Shown: positions 1 to 8,863 of the stretch, in pieces
Position numbering within the stretch: the stretch's first letter is position 1
Layout: each line of letters begins with the position of its first letter
Assembly (NCBI GenBank): GCA_039636865.1
Contig: CP144172.1
Coordinates: 930,001 to 994,000, forward strand
Length of the DNA stretch: 64,000 nt
Origin: Dermatophilaceae bacterium Sec6.4
GTDB lineage: Bacteria > Actinomycetota > Actinomycetes > Actinomycetales > Dermatophilaceae
Direction of reading: 5' to 3'
Notes under the pieces: generated by a model
Seen by the model: the letters and a program-made list of their open reading frames with translations, nothing else
Told to the model about the DNA's origin: nothing
The model's database searches: none
Translations under genes and position numbers: made by a program

Positions 1-289
1 TGAACTGGCCCTCGACCAGATAGGTCACGGTTTCGAACCCACGGTGCGGATGCCATGAGGTGCCCTTGGGCTCACCGGCCTGGTAGTCGACCTCACCCAT
101 GTGATCCATCATGATGAACGGATCCAGGTGCTGGTAGTCGATGCCGGCCATTGTGCGGCGTACCGGGAATCCTTCACCTTCGAAACCGGCCGGGGCTGTG
201 GACACTGCGAGTACGGGCCGTTCAGCCTGTCCGAATCGGGCAGAGCCGATTCGGGGCAGGGTCATCGTGTCTGCAGTTACTGCAACCAT
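1..289 (-). CDS. Pirin family protein, N-terminal part, cut by window edge
   Basis: Reading the minus strand from the ATG at 289 gives about 96 residues with the pirin N-terminal pattern: a stretch reading DPFIMMDHMGEVDY followed by GTSWHPHRGFETVTYLVEG. The HPHRGFETVTY segment carries the histidines that bind the metal in the cupin fold of pirins. The C-terminal half lies beyond the left edge. Two in-frame ATGs exist, at 295 and 289. The GAGGTG ribosome site is well spaced only for 289, so that one is preferred. Family members are iron-binding cupins, some with quercetinase activity or a redox-sensing role; the specific function here cannot be told. It is divergent from the HtrA-like gene. 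Confidence 0.88.
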   Translation of the reverse strand, partial: MVAVTADTMTLPRIGSARFGQAERPVLAVSTAPAGFEGEGFPVRRTMAGIDYQHLDPFIMMDHMGEVDYQAGEPKGTSWHPHRGFETVTYLVEGQF

Positions 290-305
290 TTTCATCACCT
301 CATGT

Positions 306-321
306 AATTGACGCATCAACT
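306..321. promoter_or_regulatory. Possible operator palindrome upstream of pirin gene
   Basis: The 16-base sequence aattgacgcatcaact is a near-palindrome (arms AATTGA and TCAACT, one mismatch, 4-base centre). It lies 17 bases upstream of the pirin start, where a MarR- or HxlR-type repressor could bind. No regulator gene is adjacent within the window, so the assignment is speculative. Confidence 0.25.
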
Positions 322-530
322 ATACAGCTCAACGAGGTGGCGGGCGTCGGTATTCCCCGTGGCGGCGCGCCGGCTCTCACAGCGGGCACATTCACGGTTC
401 ACATCGTTCTGTCTGGCGGATGTCGCCTAATGGTGTTGTCGTCAAAGCCCGTCAGGGGGGGCCGGCGGCCGGACCAGCAGCTTTGCCTGCATCCGTACTT
501 GTTTCAGATTCACTGCACCAGGAGGCCATG

Positions 531-1850
531 ATGGATCAGTTTTCGCACGACGCTCGCGATGAGCAGGCGGCTCCTCAGGGGGCCGATGGATGGTCCGGCC
601 GGCAGTCGGTTGACGGATCCTGGAACGTCCAGAACCCTCCCGTCGGGGGCGCCATCTACCGCGCGCCGCAGCACGCTCCGGCCCGCCGACACCGGGGTTG
701 GGCGGTGGCAGGCGGCGCGTTGGTCGTCGCCGGATCCCTGGCGGTTGGCGCGGGTTTCGGTGCCACGGTGCTGGGTCAGAATGTCGCGGGTGCGCCTCCG
801 GTCGTCGTGCCGAGCAGCGCCACGGGTAACTCAGTAGGCAGCGGGCCCACCGGCGGTGGGTCGGGCATCAATGGGTTCGGAAATGGGTCGAGCGGTTCCG
901 GCAATACTGCTGCCAGATCCACACTGCCTCGGGCTACGCCCGCAGAGGAAGTAGGCGTGGTCGACATCAATACCGTCCTTGGTTATCAGGGCGCTGAAGC
1001 TGCCGGCACCGGCATGGTGTTGACCGCTGATGGGCAGGTGTTGACCAACAACCACGTCGTCGACGGTGCGACGAGCATCAGGGTCACCGTGGTCGCCACC
1101 GGCCGCACCTACCTGGCCAAGGTGGTGGGTACGGACCCGACGCAGGACGTCGCCATCATTCAACTGCAGGGTGCGTCCGGGCTGAAGACGGTGCGCACCA
1201 CCGCATCTGCGGCCACTGTCTCGCAGAAGGTGACCGGGGTGGGTAACGCCGGTGGGGTCGGTGGAGCGCCGAGCGCGGCGGCTGGTCGGATCACCGCGAC
1301 GGACGCCACGATCACCGCCACCGACGAGGGGGGAGCAAACCCCGAAACGTTGCACGCGTTGATCCAGACCAGCGCCGACATACAGGCCGGTGACTCCGGT
1401 GGTCCGCTCTACAACAGCACCGGGCTGGTGGTGGGTATGGACACTGCCGCCCAGGCCACCGCGTCCGGTCGGGGCACGGGCACCGGGTACGCCATCGCGA
1501 TCAGCACGGCACTGAATGTCGCCCACCAGATCGAGTCCGGAGTCACGAGTAACACGATCCACCAGGGTTATCCGGCGTTCCTCGGCATCTCGGTGGTCAG
1601 TGACCAGTCGGGCTCTGCGGCAGGCGCCGACGTGCAGCAGACGCTCGCGAACAGCGCTGCCGCAGCGGTCGGTATCACCGCGGGTGACGTGATCACCGCA
1701 ATCGGCACGACTCCGATCACCAGCCCAGCGGCCCTGACAACCAGGCTTGCTGCTGATCGGCCGGGACAACACGTCAGCGTGACCTGGACCGATTTACAGG
1801 GACAGCCGCATGTTGCGACAGTCACGCTCGGCGCGGGGCCCGCAGCCTAG
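531..1850 (+). CDS. Membrane-anchored HtrA/DegP-like trypsin-type serine protease with C-terminal PDZ domain
   Basis: The protein has 439 residues. A polar N-terminal cytoplasmic segment is followed by one membrane segment at about residues 55-82, then a Gly/Ser-rich linker. The chymotrypsin-fold protease domain has a visible triad: His175 in TNNHVVDG, Asp206 in DVAIIQL and Ser289 in AGDSGGPL. The last ~95 residues look like a PDZ domain (AFLGISVV near its start, then AAAVGITAGDVITAIG). The family degrades or processes misfolded exported proteins. The start was chosen at ATG 531 because AGGAGG sits 5 bases upstream; an ATG at 528 and an in-frame ATG at 420 are less likely. The linker is low-complexity and probably extends outside the cell. 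Confidence 0.9.
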   Translation: MDQFSHDARDEQAAPQGADGWSGRQSVDGSWNVQNPPVGGAIYRAPQHAPARRHRGWAVAGGALVVAGSLAVGAGFGATVLGQNVAGAPPVVVPSSATGNSVGSGPTGGGSGINGFGNGSSGSGNTAARSTLPRATPAEEVGVVDINTVLGYQGAEAAGTGMVLTADGQVLTNNHVVDGATSIRVTVVATGRTYLAKVVGTDPTQDVAIIQLQGASGLKTVRTTASAATVSQKVTGVGNAGGVGGAPSAAAGRITATDATITATDEGGANPETLHALIQTSADIQAGDSGGPLYNSTGLVVGMDTAAQATASGRGTGTGYAIAISTALNVAHQIESGVTSNTIHQGYPAFLGISVVSDQSGSAAGADVQQTLANSAAAAVGITAGDVITAIGTTPITSPAALTTRLAADRPGQHVSVTWTDLQGQPHVATVTLGAGPAA

Positions 1851-1913
1851 GCAGTGAATCGAGAGTGGGCCGGTTGCCCACCGCCCCAGGTCGGGCAAAA
1901 GTCCTCATCGGTC

Positions 1914-1947
1914 ACGGGTGCGGGCAGGTATGCCGCCCATCACCCGT
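1914..1947. terminator. Hairpin between convergent genes
   Basis: The arms ACGGGTG (1914-1920) and CACCCGT (1941-1947) pair, with further inner pairing of CGGGC and GCCC. A smaller hairpin, GTGGGC/GCCCAC, lies at 1865-1881. There is no clear T-tract. They lie between the ends of the protease gene (plus) and the aldo/keto reductase (minus) and may terminate both. Confidence 0.35.
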
Positions 1948-1966
1948 ACGCCCGAACCGAGGAGGT

Positions 1967-2895
1967 TCAGCCGCGCACGGCGTCCGAGGCCGAGGTGAGG
2001 TCCTGCAGTTCCTGCGAGGTCAGATCCAACGTCGCCGATGCCATCAGCGGCGTGAGTTGCTCGACCGTGCGGGCGCTGGCGATGGGCGCCGAAACGGTGG
2101 GTCGGGAGCCCAGCCAGGCCAGCGCGACGGCGGCAGGCGCCGTTGCATGCGCCTCGGCAATTTCGTCCAGCACGCGCAGTAGTGCGTCGGCTCCCGGCGT
2201 GCGCAGATACGAGGCAGCCTTCCCGCTCGCGGAGATTCAACCGATTGTCCAGGCCGGTATTTTCCGGTGAGAAAGCCGCTGGCTAGTCCCGAGTAGGGCA
2301 ACTGCGCGAGGCCGTTGGCTTGCAGCGTTGGCAGCAGAGTGGTTTCAACGCCACGCTCGACCAGGTTCCACTGGTCTTGGGTAACCGTGAACGGGGTCAG
2401 GCCGTGAGCGTGGGCGAGGTCCAGTGCACCCTGCAGCCGTTGCGCGGTGAAGTTGGACGCGCCCACGGCGCGCACCTTCCCCGCGGTGACCAGGGTGTCG
2501 AATGCGGCGACGTATTCGCTCTGGTCGACGTCCATGTCGTCACGGTGCGCGTAGTAGAGATCGATGTGGTCCGTCCCCAGTCGGCCGAGCGAATCATCAA
2601 CTGCAGCAGCGATATTGGTAGCGCTCAGTCCTGGGCGTGACGACAGCATCGACACCTTGGTGTGGATCTGTACGTTGTCGCGGTGACCGCGCGAGGCCAG
2701 CCATTCGCCGATGAGGCGCTCGGACTCGCCGCCGCTGTGATCCGGTACCCATGAGGAGTAGACATCTGCGGTGTCGATGGATCGCCCGCCGGCGGCGACG
2801 AATGCGTCCAGGACAGCGAAGCTGGCGTCGCGGTCGGCGGTCCAGCCGAATACGTTGCCGCCAAGGACGAGTGGGCCGAAATCAAGAGATGACAT
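1967..2895 (-). pseudogene. Aldo/keto reductase, interrupted by one frameshift
   Basis: The first ~225 residues from ATG 2895 read as a normal aldo/keto reductase: LVLGGNVFGWT, then SIDTADVYSSW with the catalytic Asp and Tyr, LGTDHIDLYYAHRDD, AVGASNFTAQRL and SGFLTGKYRPG. After GQSVESPRAG the frame turns to nonsense. The expected C-terminus (LDEIAEAHATAPAAVALAWL onward, ending near DAVRG) continues in another minus-strand frame to 1967. The two reading frames join if one base is restored in a GGGAAGG run near 2219-2227. The total length, ~309 codons, is normal for the family. It is either a recent single-base deletion or a sequencing error. Confidence 0.85.
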
Positions 2896-2910
2896 GCCGA
2901 CATACTCGCC

Positions 2911-2951
2911 GATGATGCTGGGGCCCAGTCCATCCGGGCCCCAGCATCATC
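2911..2951 (-). terminator. Strong hairpin terminator of the DEAD-box helicase gene
   Basis: A perfect 16-base inverted repeat: 2911-2926 (gatgatgctggggccc) pairs with 2936-2951, with a 9-base loop. It lies 12 bases past the helicase stop and just before the aldo/keto reductase start. There is no long T-run, as is common in high-GC genomes. Confidence 0.75.
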
Positions 2952-2963
2952 GGTGCGGTTGGG

Positions 2964-4427
2964 TCAGCGCGAACGACGGCTGAAATTGGCCGCCGAATGG
3001 TTCCCGGTCGATCCGGAGCCCGCGCTACGAGTGCCTGTACCGGTTCCGTTGCTGCGGGAGCTCGAGCCCGCACCGTTACGGCGAGCGCCCGAGCCTGATG
3101 CGGTGTTACCTCCGCCGCCCGAACCCGCCCCGGCGCGGCGCGCACCCGAACCCGGGCTGCTGTTGCGTGCTCGACCGTTGGCAGCTCGGTTGGACGGTGC
3201 CTTCCTGGACTGACGTTGCGGGGCCGCCACCGGAGCGGCGATTCCCTCGACCAGGACGCGTTCGCCCGGCGCAAGCTCACGCAGCACCGGGTGCTGGGTG
3301 TCCGAGAGGTGAGTCGTCGTCGGGTGGATACCCGCGGCCCTGGTGAGGCTGCGTACATCGGCGCGCTGATCGGGAGTCATCAAGGTGATGACGGTGCCCT
3401 CGCGGCCGGCCCGCGCAGTGCGACCCGAGCGGTGCAGGTAGGCCTTGTGCTCGGCCGGCGGGTCAGCGTGAATGACCAGCGCGATGTCGTCGACGTGGAT
3501 GCCGCGTGCTGCAACGTCGGTGGCAACAAGGGTGCTGACTGCGCCGGAGCTGAAGGCCTCCATGTTGCGGGTGCGGGCGTTCTGACTCAGGTTCCCGTGC
3601 AGGTCGACGGCCGGTACTCCGCGACTGTTGAGCTGGCGGACCAGAGCCTTGGCGCCGTGTTTGGTGCGGGTGAAGATCACGGTGCGTCCCGGCGCCGAGG
3701 TGAGGTCGATGAGCACCGGCACCCGAAGGTCCTTTTCGACGCCCAGGACGTGGTGGGACATGGCAGCGACGGGGGACTGGGCCGAATCGGCTTCGTGCGT
3801 CACCGGTTTGGTCAGGAACTCGCGGACCAGGACGTCGATCGCCTTGTCCAACGTCGCAGAGAACAACAACCGCTGGCCGGTCTTCGGCGTCTGTCGCAGC
3901 AGTCGGCGCACGCCGGGCAGGAAGCCCAGATCGGCCATGTGATCAGCTTCGTCCAGGACGGTGACCTGCACGGCGTCCAGGCGGCAGTGGCCCTGCGTGA
4001 TGAGGTCCTCCAGCCGCCCCGGACAGGCAATGAGAATGTCGACGCCGGCATCCAGTCCGCGTACCTGCGGGTTCTGGCCCACTCCGCCGAACACCGTCAG
4101 GGTGTTCAGGCCCATTGCTCTCGCGAACGGCTTGATCACGGCATCGATCTGCGTGACCAGTTCGCGGGTCGGCACCAGAATGAGGGCACGGGGCTTGCGG
4201 CGCGTACGCGGGCTCTTGCTGTCGGCGAGGCGGGCCACGAGCGGCAACGCGAAGGCAAGCGTCTTACCGGATCCGGTGCGGCCCCGGCCCAGGACATCGC
4301 GGCCCGCGAGGGAGTCCCGCAGGGTGGCGGCCTGGATAGGAGTTGGTTCGCTGATGCCTTGCCCGGTCAGGATGTCGACCAGGACAGTGGGCACGCCGAA
4401 GTCATGAAAAGTTGCAGAAGAAGTCAT
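2964..4427 (-). CDS. DEAD-box ATP-dependent RNA helicase with Gly/Ser/Arg-rich tail
   Basis: A 487-residue protein with the full helicase motif set: Q motif (FHDFGV ... EPTPIQ), motif I GRTGSGKT, Ia PTRELVTQ, II DEAD, III SAT, V ATDVAARGIHV and VI HRSGRTARAG. It unwinds RNA duplexes using ATP, probably in ribosome assembly, cold adaptation or RNA turnover. The last ~85 residues are low-complexity, rich in Gly, Ser, Asn, Arg and Ala, with repeated GSGARR/GAGS units typical of RNA-binding tails. The start at ATG 4427 (MTSSATFHDFG) matches the usual family N-terminus; an upstream in-frame ATG at 4490 would add 21 atypical residues. It is followed by a strong hairpin. Confidence 0.93.
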   Translation of the reverse strand: MTSSATFHDFGVPTVLVDILTGQGISEPTPIQAATLRDSLAGRDVLGRGRTGSGKTLAFALPLVARLADSKSPRTRRKPRALILVPTRELVTQIDAVIKPFARAMGLNTLTVFGGVGQNPQVRGLDAGVDILIACPGRLEDLITQGHCRLDAVQVTVLDEADHMADLGFLPGVRRLLRQTPKTGQRLLFSATLDKAIDVLVREFLTKPVTHEADSAQSPVAAMSHHVLGVEKDLRVPVLIDLTSAPGRTVIFTRTKHGAKALVRQLNSRGVPAVDLHGNLSQNARTRNMEAFSSGAVSTLVATDVAARGIHVDDIALVIHADPPAEHKAYLHRSGRTARAGREGTVITLMTPDQRADVRSLTRAAGIHPTTTHLSDTQHPVLRELAPGERVLVEGIAAPVAAPQRQSRKAPSNRAANGRARNSSPGSGARRAGAGSGGGGNTASGSGARRNGAGSSSRSNGTGTGTRSAGSGSTGNHSAANFSRRSR

Positions 4428-4603
4428 CGAATCGCGATCTGTGAAGCGTCTCACCGTCTGGCTGATTCTCCAGGTTGGAGAGCCGCGCATGGAGCGAACT
4501 CAACATGCGGATCAACCCGTGGCGAGAGCTACGACGAATTGACGCTCCACAGGCTACCGTGCCCGGTGCTTCCTCACCGAATCGTGAGCCGGGGGTGATG
4601 CTT

Positions 4604-4679
4604 TGGTGGGCCCTGTGGGACTCGAACCCACAACCTACGGATTAAAAGTCCGCAGCTCTACCAATTGAGCTAAAGGCCC
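4604..4679 (-). tRNA. tRNA-Lys (anticodon TTT)
   Basis: The minus strand folds as a full tRNA cloverleaf. The acceptor GGGCCTT pairs with AGGGCCC, with one T-G wobble. The anticodon stem GCGGA/TCCGT encloses the loop CTTTTAA with anticodon TTT. The T-arm contains GGTTCGAGTCC. The 3' CCA is encoded in the DNA (4604-4606). Total length is 76 bases. Confidence 0.97.
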
Positions 4680-4879
4680 TTGCGACGTGGCGCCCGGACA
4701 GCCTAGTTGCCACGGAGCCAGCCGGTGAAACGGGACCGGTTTCTCGTGGGTGGTGGTCCGATTGCCGTCGTTGGTCCAGACTAGGCGGCAGCGCGCCTAT
4801 GTCGAACATCCAGGACGTCGCGCAAAGATGGCTGAACCGTCACGCAGTGTCGCATAGGCCGAGTCCCCGGGGGGTGACT

Positions 4880-6154
4880 ATGTTCGGACCAGCCAGTGAT
4901 CTGGTCGTGGGCGCCCTCTGGTTTGCGGCCCTCGCGGCCCTAGTCGGCGTCGCCGTGTGCTGGCACCGGCTCAATGGTCACGGGCTGAAAATGATTTTGG
5001 CCCGCTTGGGCACCCAGGTCGGCGCGTCGATGCTTGTCGTGCTCGCAGTCGCTTCGCTGCTCAATCAGCAGAACGGTTGGTACGGGAGCTGGTCCGACCT
5101 CGGGCGTGACCTGTCGGGCGCGTCGCCATCCGTGCAGCGCACCGCCGTGAAGGGGCAGGCCCAGGTCGAGCAGGAATACGACCCGCGCGGCGCGCAGGCA
5201 GCCGACGATGCGGCGCAGTTGCGGTTCGGGGCGCAGCGATCGACCTTCCAACAAAAGACCCCGCTGCGCCCGAACCCCGCTCCTACGGGCCAGTACATCC
5301 GCGTCGTCGTGCCCGGGCTCGGACCGGCGGCCGGTAAGAGAGCGGGCAAAGTCCTGATCTGGTTGCCGGCGGAGTACTTGACGGGCCCCCACGACCGAAC
5401 CTTCCCGGTGATCCAGGCCTACGCCGGGGTGCCCGGTGGGCCAGATGACTACGACAAGCGCATGCAGCTGCAGAAGATGATCGTGACCGCGACGCAGACG
5501 TCCGGGCTGCTGAGCCCGATCGTGGTGATCCCCGACTACACCCCGTCCAAGCTGGACACCGAATGCACAGACTCCGCCGCGATCGGGATGGAAAGCTGGT
5601 TGAACAAGACCGTGCCGGACTGGGTGGTGGCCCACCTACGGGTCCGACCGGACAGGCAGTCCTGGGCCGTGATGGGCTACAGCGCGGGCGGCTACTGCGC
5701 CGCCATGAGCGTGTTCCTGCATCCGCAGCGATTCGGTGCGGCGATGCTCTTCGGCAGCTACAACAGCCCGATCCTGAGCAATTGGCACCCCTGGGGCAGT
5801 TACCCGAAGTGGCCCGCCCGATACAACCTGCTCGACACGGTGCGACACCGTCCACCCCCCGTGGACGTCTGGATCGAAGTGTCTACCGGAGACCGGTTCA
5901 GTGAACCGGCCAGCGCCGCGTTGATCCGCGCTGTCCGCACCCCCACGTCCTTGACGGCTGTCTACCTGCGTGGCGCGGGCCATCGATTCGACGTGTGGGC
6001 AAGCGCTATGCCCAGGTCGTTGGCGTGGTTGGCGCGCACGCTGCCCGGCTTCGGCGCCCACACGGGCGTCGCGGTCAGCTCGCCGACACTGCACGGGCCA
6101 CACCGCTTCAAACAGGTCGTCGCGGGGATCGCCAAGCGTTCACCTACGGGCTGA
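4880..6154 (+). CDS. Membrane-anchored esterase of the alpha/beta-hydrolase (esterase D / antigen 85-like) fold
   Basis: The protein has 424 residues from ATG 4880, which has a GGGGGG ribosome site; an in-frame ATG at 4799 lacks one. Two or three hydrophobic segments in the first ~70 residues would anchor it in the membrane. The rest is a hydrolase domain. The nucleophile elbow is GYSAGGY with Ser268, and a probable catalytic His368 lies in GAGHRFDV. An acidic partner may be in STGDRFSE near residue 337. The fold resembles esterase D and the mycolyltransferase/antigen 85 superfamily, but the substrate is unknown. It has no operon partners: the tRNA gene is upstream and a helicase gene follows after 95 bases. 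Confidence 0.8.
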   Translation: MFGPASDLVVGALWFAALAALVGVAVCWHRLNGHGLKMILARLGTQVGASMLVVLAVASLLNQQNGWYGSWSDLGRDLSGASPSVQRTAVKGQAQVEQEYDPRGAQAADDAAQLRFGAQRSTFQQKTPLRPNPAPTGQYIRVVVPGLGPAAGKRAGKVLIWLPAEYLTGPHDRTFPVIQAYAGVPGGPDDYDKRMQLQKMIVTATQTSGLLSPIVVIPDYTPSKLDTECTDSAAIGMESWLNKTVPDWVVAHLRVRPDRQSWAVMGYSAGGYCAAMSVFLHPQRFGAAMLFGSYNSPILSNWHPWGSYPKWPARYNLLDTVRHRPPPVDVWIEVSTGDRFSEPASAALIRAVRTPTSLTAVYLRGAGHRFDVWASAMPRSLAWLARTLPGFGAHTGVAVSSPTLHGPHRFKQVVAGIAKRSPTG

Positions 6155-6249
6155 CCCCGGCCGTTGCCGGCACATCGGATTTTCTGAACCGTGCATGGCA
6201 GCGGACATCGTGGTCCGGTGGCCGTGACGGGTAAGGGAAACTTGGGGCA

Positions 6250-8790
6250 ATGAATCTTCTGGACGCGCTGCCCGACAAGGCCGGGCCCGACGACGTCTAC
6301 GCCGCGTTCACCGGCTGGGCCACCGAGCAGGGCCTGACGCTCTATCCACATCAGGACGAAGCGGTGGTGGAGATCCTCGCAGGCGCAAATTTGATCCTGT
6401 CCACGCCGACCGGATCCGGTAAGTCCCTCGTCGCCACCGGTGCACTGCTGGGTGCCATTGCCGAGGACCGGGTGTCCTTCTATACGGCGCCGATCAAGGC
6501 CCTGGTGTCGGAGAAATTCTTTTCGCTGTGTCAGATCTTCGGCGCGGATCAGGTCGGAATGTTGACCGGGGACGCATCGGTGAACGGTGATGCGCCCATC
6601 ATCTGCTGCACCGCGGAGATCCTCGCCAACATCGCGTTACGCGAGGGCGCAAAGGCCGACGTCGGCATGGTCGTGATGGACGAGTTCCACTTCTACTCCG
6701 AGCCCGAACGCGGCTGGGCCTGGCAGGTGCCCCTGTTGGAGCTGCCGCAGGCCCAGTTCGTGCTGATGTCCGCCACATTGGGCGACGTCGAACTCTTCGA
6801 GCGCGAGCTGACCGCCCGCACCGGGCGACCGACGGCTGTCGTTACCGGCGTCGACCGGCCGGTGCCGCTGTCGTTCACCTGGGCGATGACCCCGATCCAC
6901 GAGACGATCGAGGAGCTTCTGGCAACGCGAGAGGCGCCTATCTACGTCGTGCACTTCACCCAGGCCTCGGCATTGGAGCGCGCTCAGGCGCTGCTGAGTC
7001 TGACCGTCGTCAGCAAGTCGGACAAGGAGAAGATCGCCGAGACCATCGCCCATTTCCCCTTCTCCGCAGGGTTCGGCAAAGCTCTCAACAAGCTGGTACG
7101 CAACGGAATCGGTGTGCATCACGCCGGCATGCTGCCCAAGTACCGCCGGCTGGTCGAAACCCTCGCCCAGGCCGGTCTGCTGCAGGTCATCTGCGGTACC
7201 GACACCCTCGGAGTGGGCATCAACGTGCCCATCCGCACGGTGCTCTTCACCGGCCTGACCAAGTTCGACGGGTCGCGCCAGCGGGTGCTCAAGGCGCGCG
7301 AGTTCCACCAGATCGCCGGCCGGGCCGGACGGGCGGGATTCGACACCAGTGGCTCGGTCGTCGTGCAAGCCCCCGAGCACACCATCGAGAATGCGCGCAA
7401 CATCGCCAAAGCCGGCGACGACCCGAAGAAACTCCGCAAGGTGCAGCGCAAGAAGCCCGCGGACGGATTCATCAACTGGACCGAGGAGACCTTCGATCGG
7501 TTGGTCAACGCCGAACCGGAGGCCCTGCAGTCGCGGATGCGGGTCACCCACTCGATGCTGCTCAATGTCATCGCCCGCGAAGGCGACCCGTTCGGCGGCA
7601 TCCGCCGCCTCATGCGGGAGAACCACGAAGACCCCAGGCGTCGGGCGCGACTGTCCCGCAAGGCGATCGACCTGTACCGCGAATTACTCGCCGCCGGTGT
7701 CGTGCAGCGCCTGGACACGCCGGAGGCGGATGGTCGCCAAGTGCGTCTGACCATCGACCTGCAGGACAACTTCGCGCTCAACCAGCCGATGGCACCGTTC
7801 GCGCTCGCCGCACTGGACCTGCTGGATCCCGAAGCCGACGACTATGCGCTCGACGCCGTGTCGGTCATCGAGGCGGTGCTGGATGACCCCCGCCCAATTC
7901 TGATGGGACAACGTTTCAAGGCGCGCGGTGAGGCGGTGTCCCGGATGAAGGCGGAAGGCATCGAATACGACGAACGGATGGAGCTGCTGGAGGAGGTGAC
8001 CTGGCCACGGCCGCTCGCCGAACTGCTCGACGCGGCCTTCGAGACCTACCGCAGCAACCAGCCGTGGGTCGGCGAGAACGCCCTGTCCCCGAAGGCAGTG
8101 GTGCGTGAAATGTATTCCTACGCGTGGTCTTTCACCGACCTGGTCAAGCAGTACGAGCTGAGCCGGTCCGAAGGCGTCGTGCTGCGTTACCTCACCGATG
8201 CCTACCGGACCCTGCGCCAAACCGTCCCCGATTCCCGCAAGACCCCTGAGCTTGCGGACCTGATCGAGTGGCTCGGCGAGATGATCCGGCAGACCGACTC
8301 CAGCCTGATCGACGAGTGGGATCGTCTCAACGACCCGGCCGCGCAGCAGGGCAGCGCTCTTGCCGGGCCGCCCCAGCGCCGGTCCATTACCGATAACCCC
8401 CGCGCGTTCCGGGTGCAGATTCGCAATGCAATGTTCCGGCGGGTCCAGCTGGCTGCGCGCCGCGACATCATGTCGCTCGCAGCGCTCGATCGGGACGCCG
8501 CCGCATCCACCGAGCCGCCCACCGAGATCGTGATGGACGAGCCGGCCTGGGTGGAGGACCTCGCGGCGTACTTCGCGGAACACGACGTGATCGGCGACGG
8601 TTCCACGGCCCGAGGGCCTGCATATCTGCAGATCCAAGAGGGTAAAGAGACCTGGGAGGTGCGTCAGGTCATCGAAGATCCGGCCGGCGACCACGACTGG
8701 GGTATTGACGCCCAACTGCCGATCGCCGCGTGCGACGATGCCGGGACTGCCGTCGTCGTCGTACTCGGTCTGAATCGACTCGACCACTGA
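6250..8790 (+). CDS. Ski2-like DEAD/DEAH-box helicase, DUF3516 family
   Basis: An 846-residue helicase: motif I STPTGSGKS near residues 54-62, motif II DEFH, motif III SAT, and motif VI in QIAGRAGRAGFD. The Ski2-type feature HHAGMLPKYR is also present. The C-terminal half, about residues 430-840, matches the actinobacterial DUF3516 extension, whose role is not established. The family probably acts on structured RNA or DNA. The ATG at 6250 follows a GGGG-containing site at normal distance. The gene stands alone and is followed after 73 bases by treY in the same direction. Confidence 0.88.
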   Translation: MNLLDALPDKAGPDDVYAAFTGWATEQGLTLYPHQDEAVVEILAGANLILSTPTGSGKSLVATGALLGAIAEDRVSFYTAPIKALVSEKFFSLCQIFGADQVGMLTGDASVNGDAPIICCTAEILANIALREGAKADVGMVVMDEFHFYSEPERGWAWQVPLLELPQAQFVLMSATLGDVELFERELTARTGRPTAVVTGVDRPVPLSFTWAMTPIHETIEELLATREAPIYVVHFTQASALERAQALLSLTVVSKSDKEKIAETIAHFPFSAGFGKALNKLVRNGIGVHHAGMLPKYRRLVETLAQAGLLQVICGTDTLGVGINVPIRTVLFTGLTKFDGSRQRVLKAREFHQIAGRAGRAGFDTSGSVVVQAPEHTIENARNIAKAGDDPKKLRKVQRKKPADGFINWTEETFDRLVNAEPEALQSRMRVTHSMLLNVIAREGDPFGGIRRLMRENHEDPRRRARLSRKAIDLYRELLAAGVVQRLDTPEADGRQVRLTIDLQDNFALNQPMAPFALAALDLLDPEADDYALDAVSVIEAVLDDPRPILMGQRFKARGEAVSRMKAEGIEYDERMELLEEVTWPRPLAELLDAAFETYRSNQPWVGENALSPKAVVREMYSYAWSFTDLVKQYELSRSEGVVLRYLTDAYRTLRQTVPDSRKTPELADLIEWLGEMIRQTDSSLIDEWDRLNDPAAQQGSALAGPPQRRSITDNPRAFRVQIRNAMFRRVQLAARRDIMSLAALDRDAAASTEPPTEIVMDEPAWVEDLAAYFAEHDVIGDGSTARGPAYLQIQEGKETWEVRQVIEDPAGDHDWGIDAQLPIAACDDAGTAVVVVLGLNRLDH

Positions 8791-8863
8791 TCTGCCCGTA
8801 CGACTCCCGGCGTGAGGCAACTCCGGGGTGCCAGCAGTACGAAGCGACCGAACTGGAGAACCT

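Noticed and set aside
3216..4598. A 460-codon plus-strand frame opposite the DEAD-box helicase
   Set aside because: All helicase motifs are on the minus strand. The plus-strand product shows no fold or motif.
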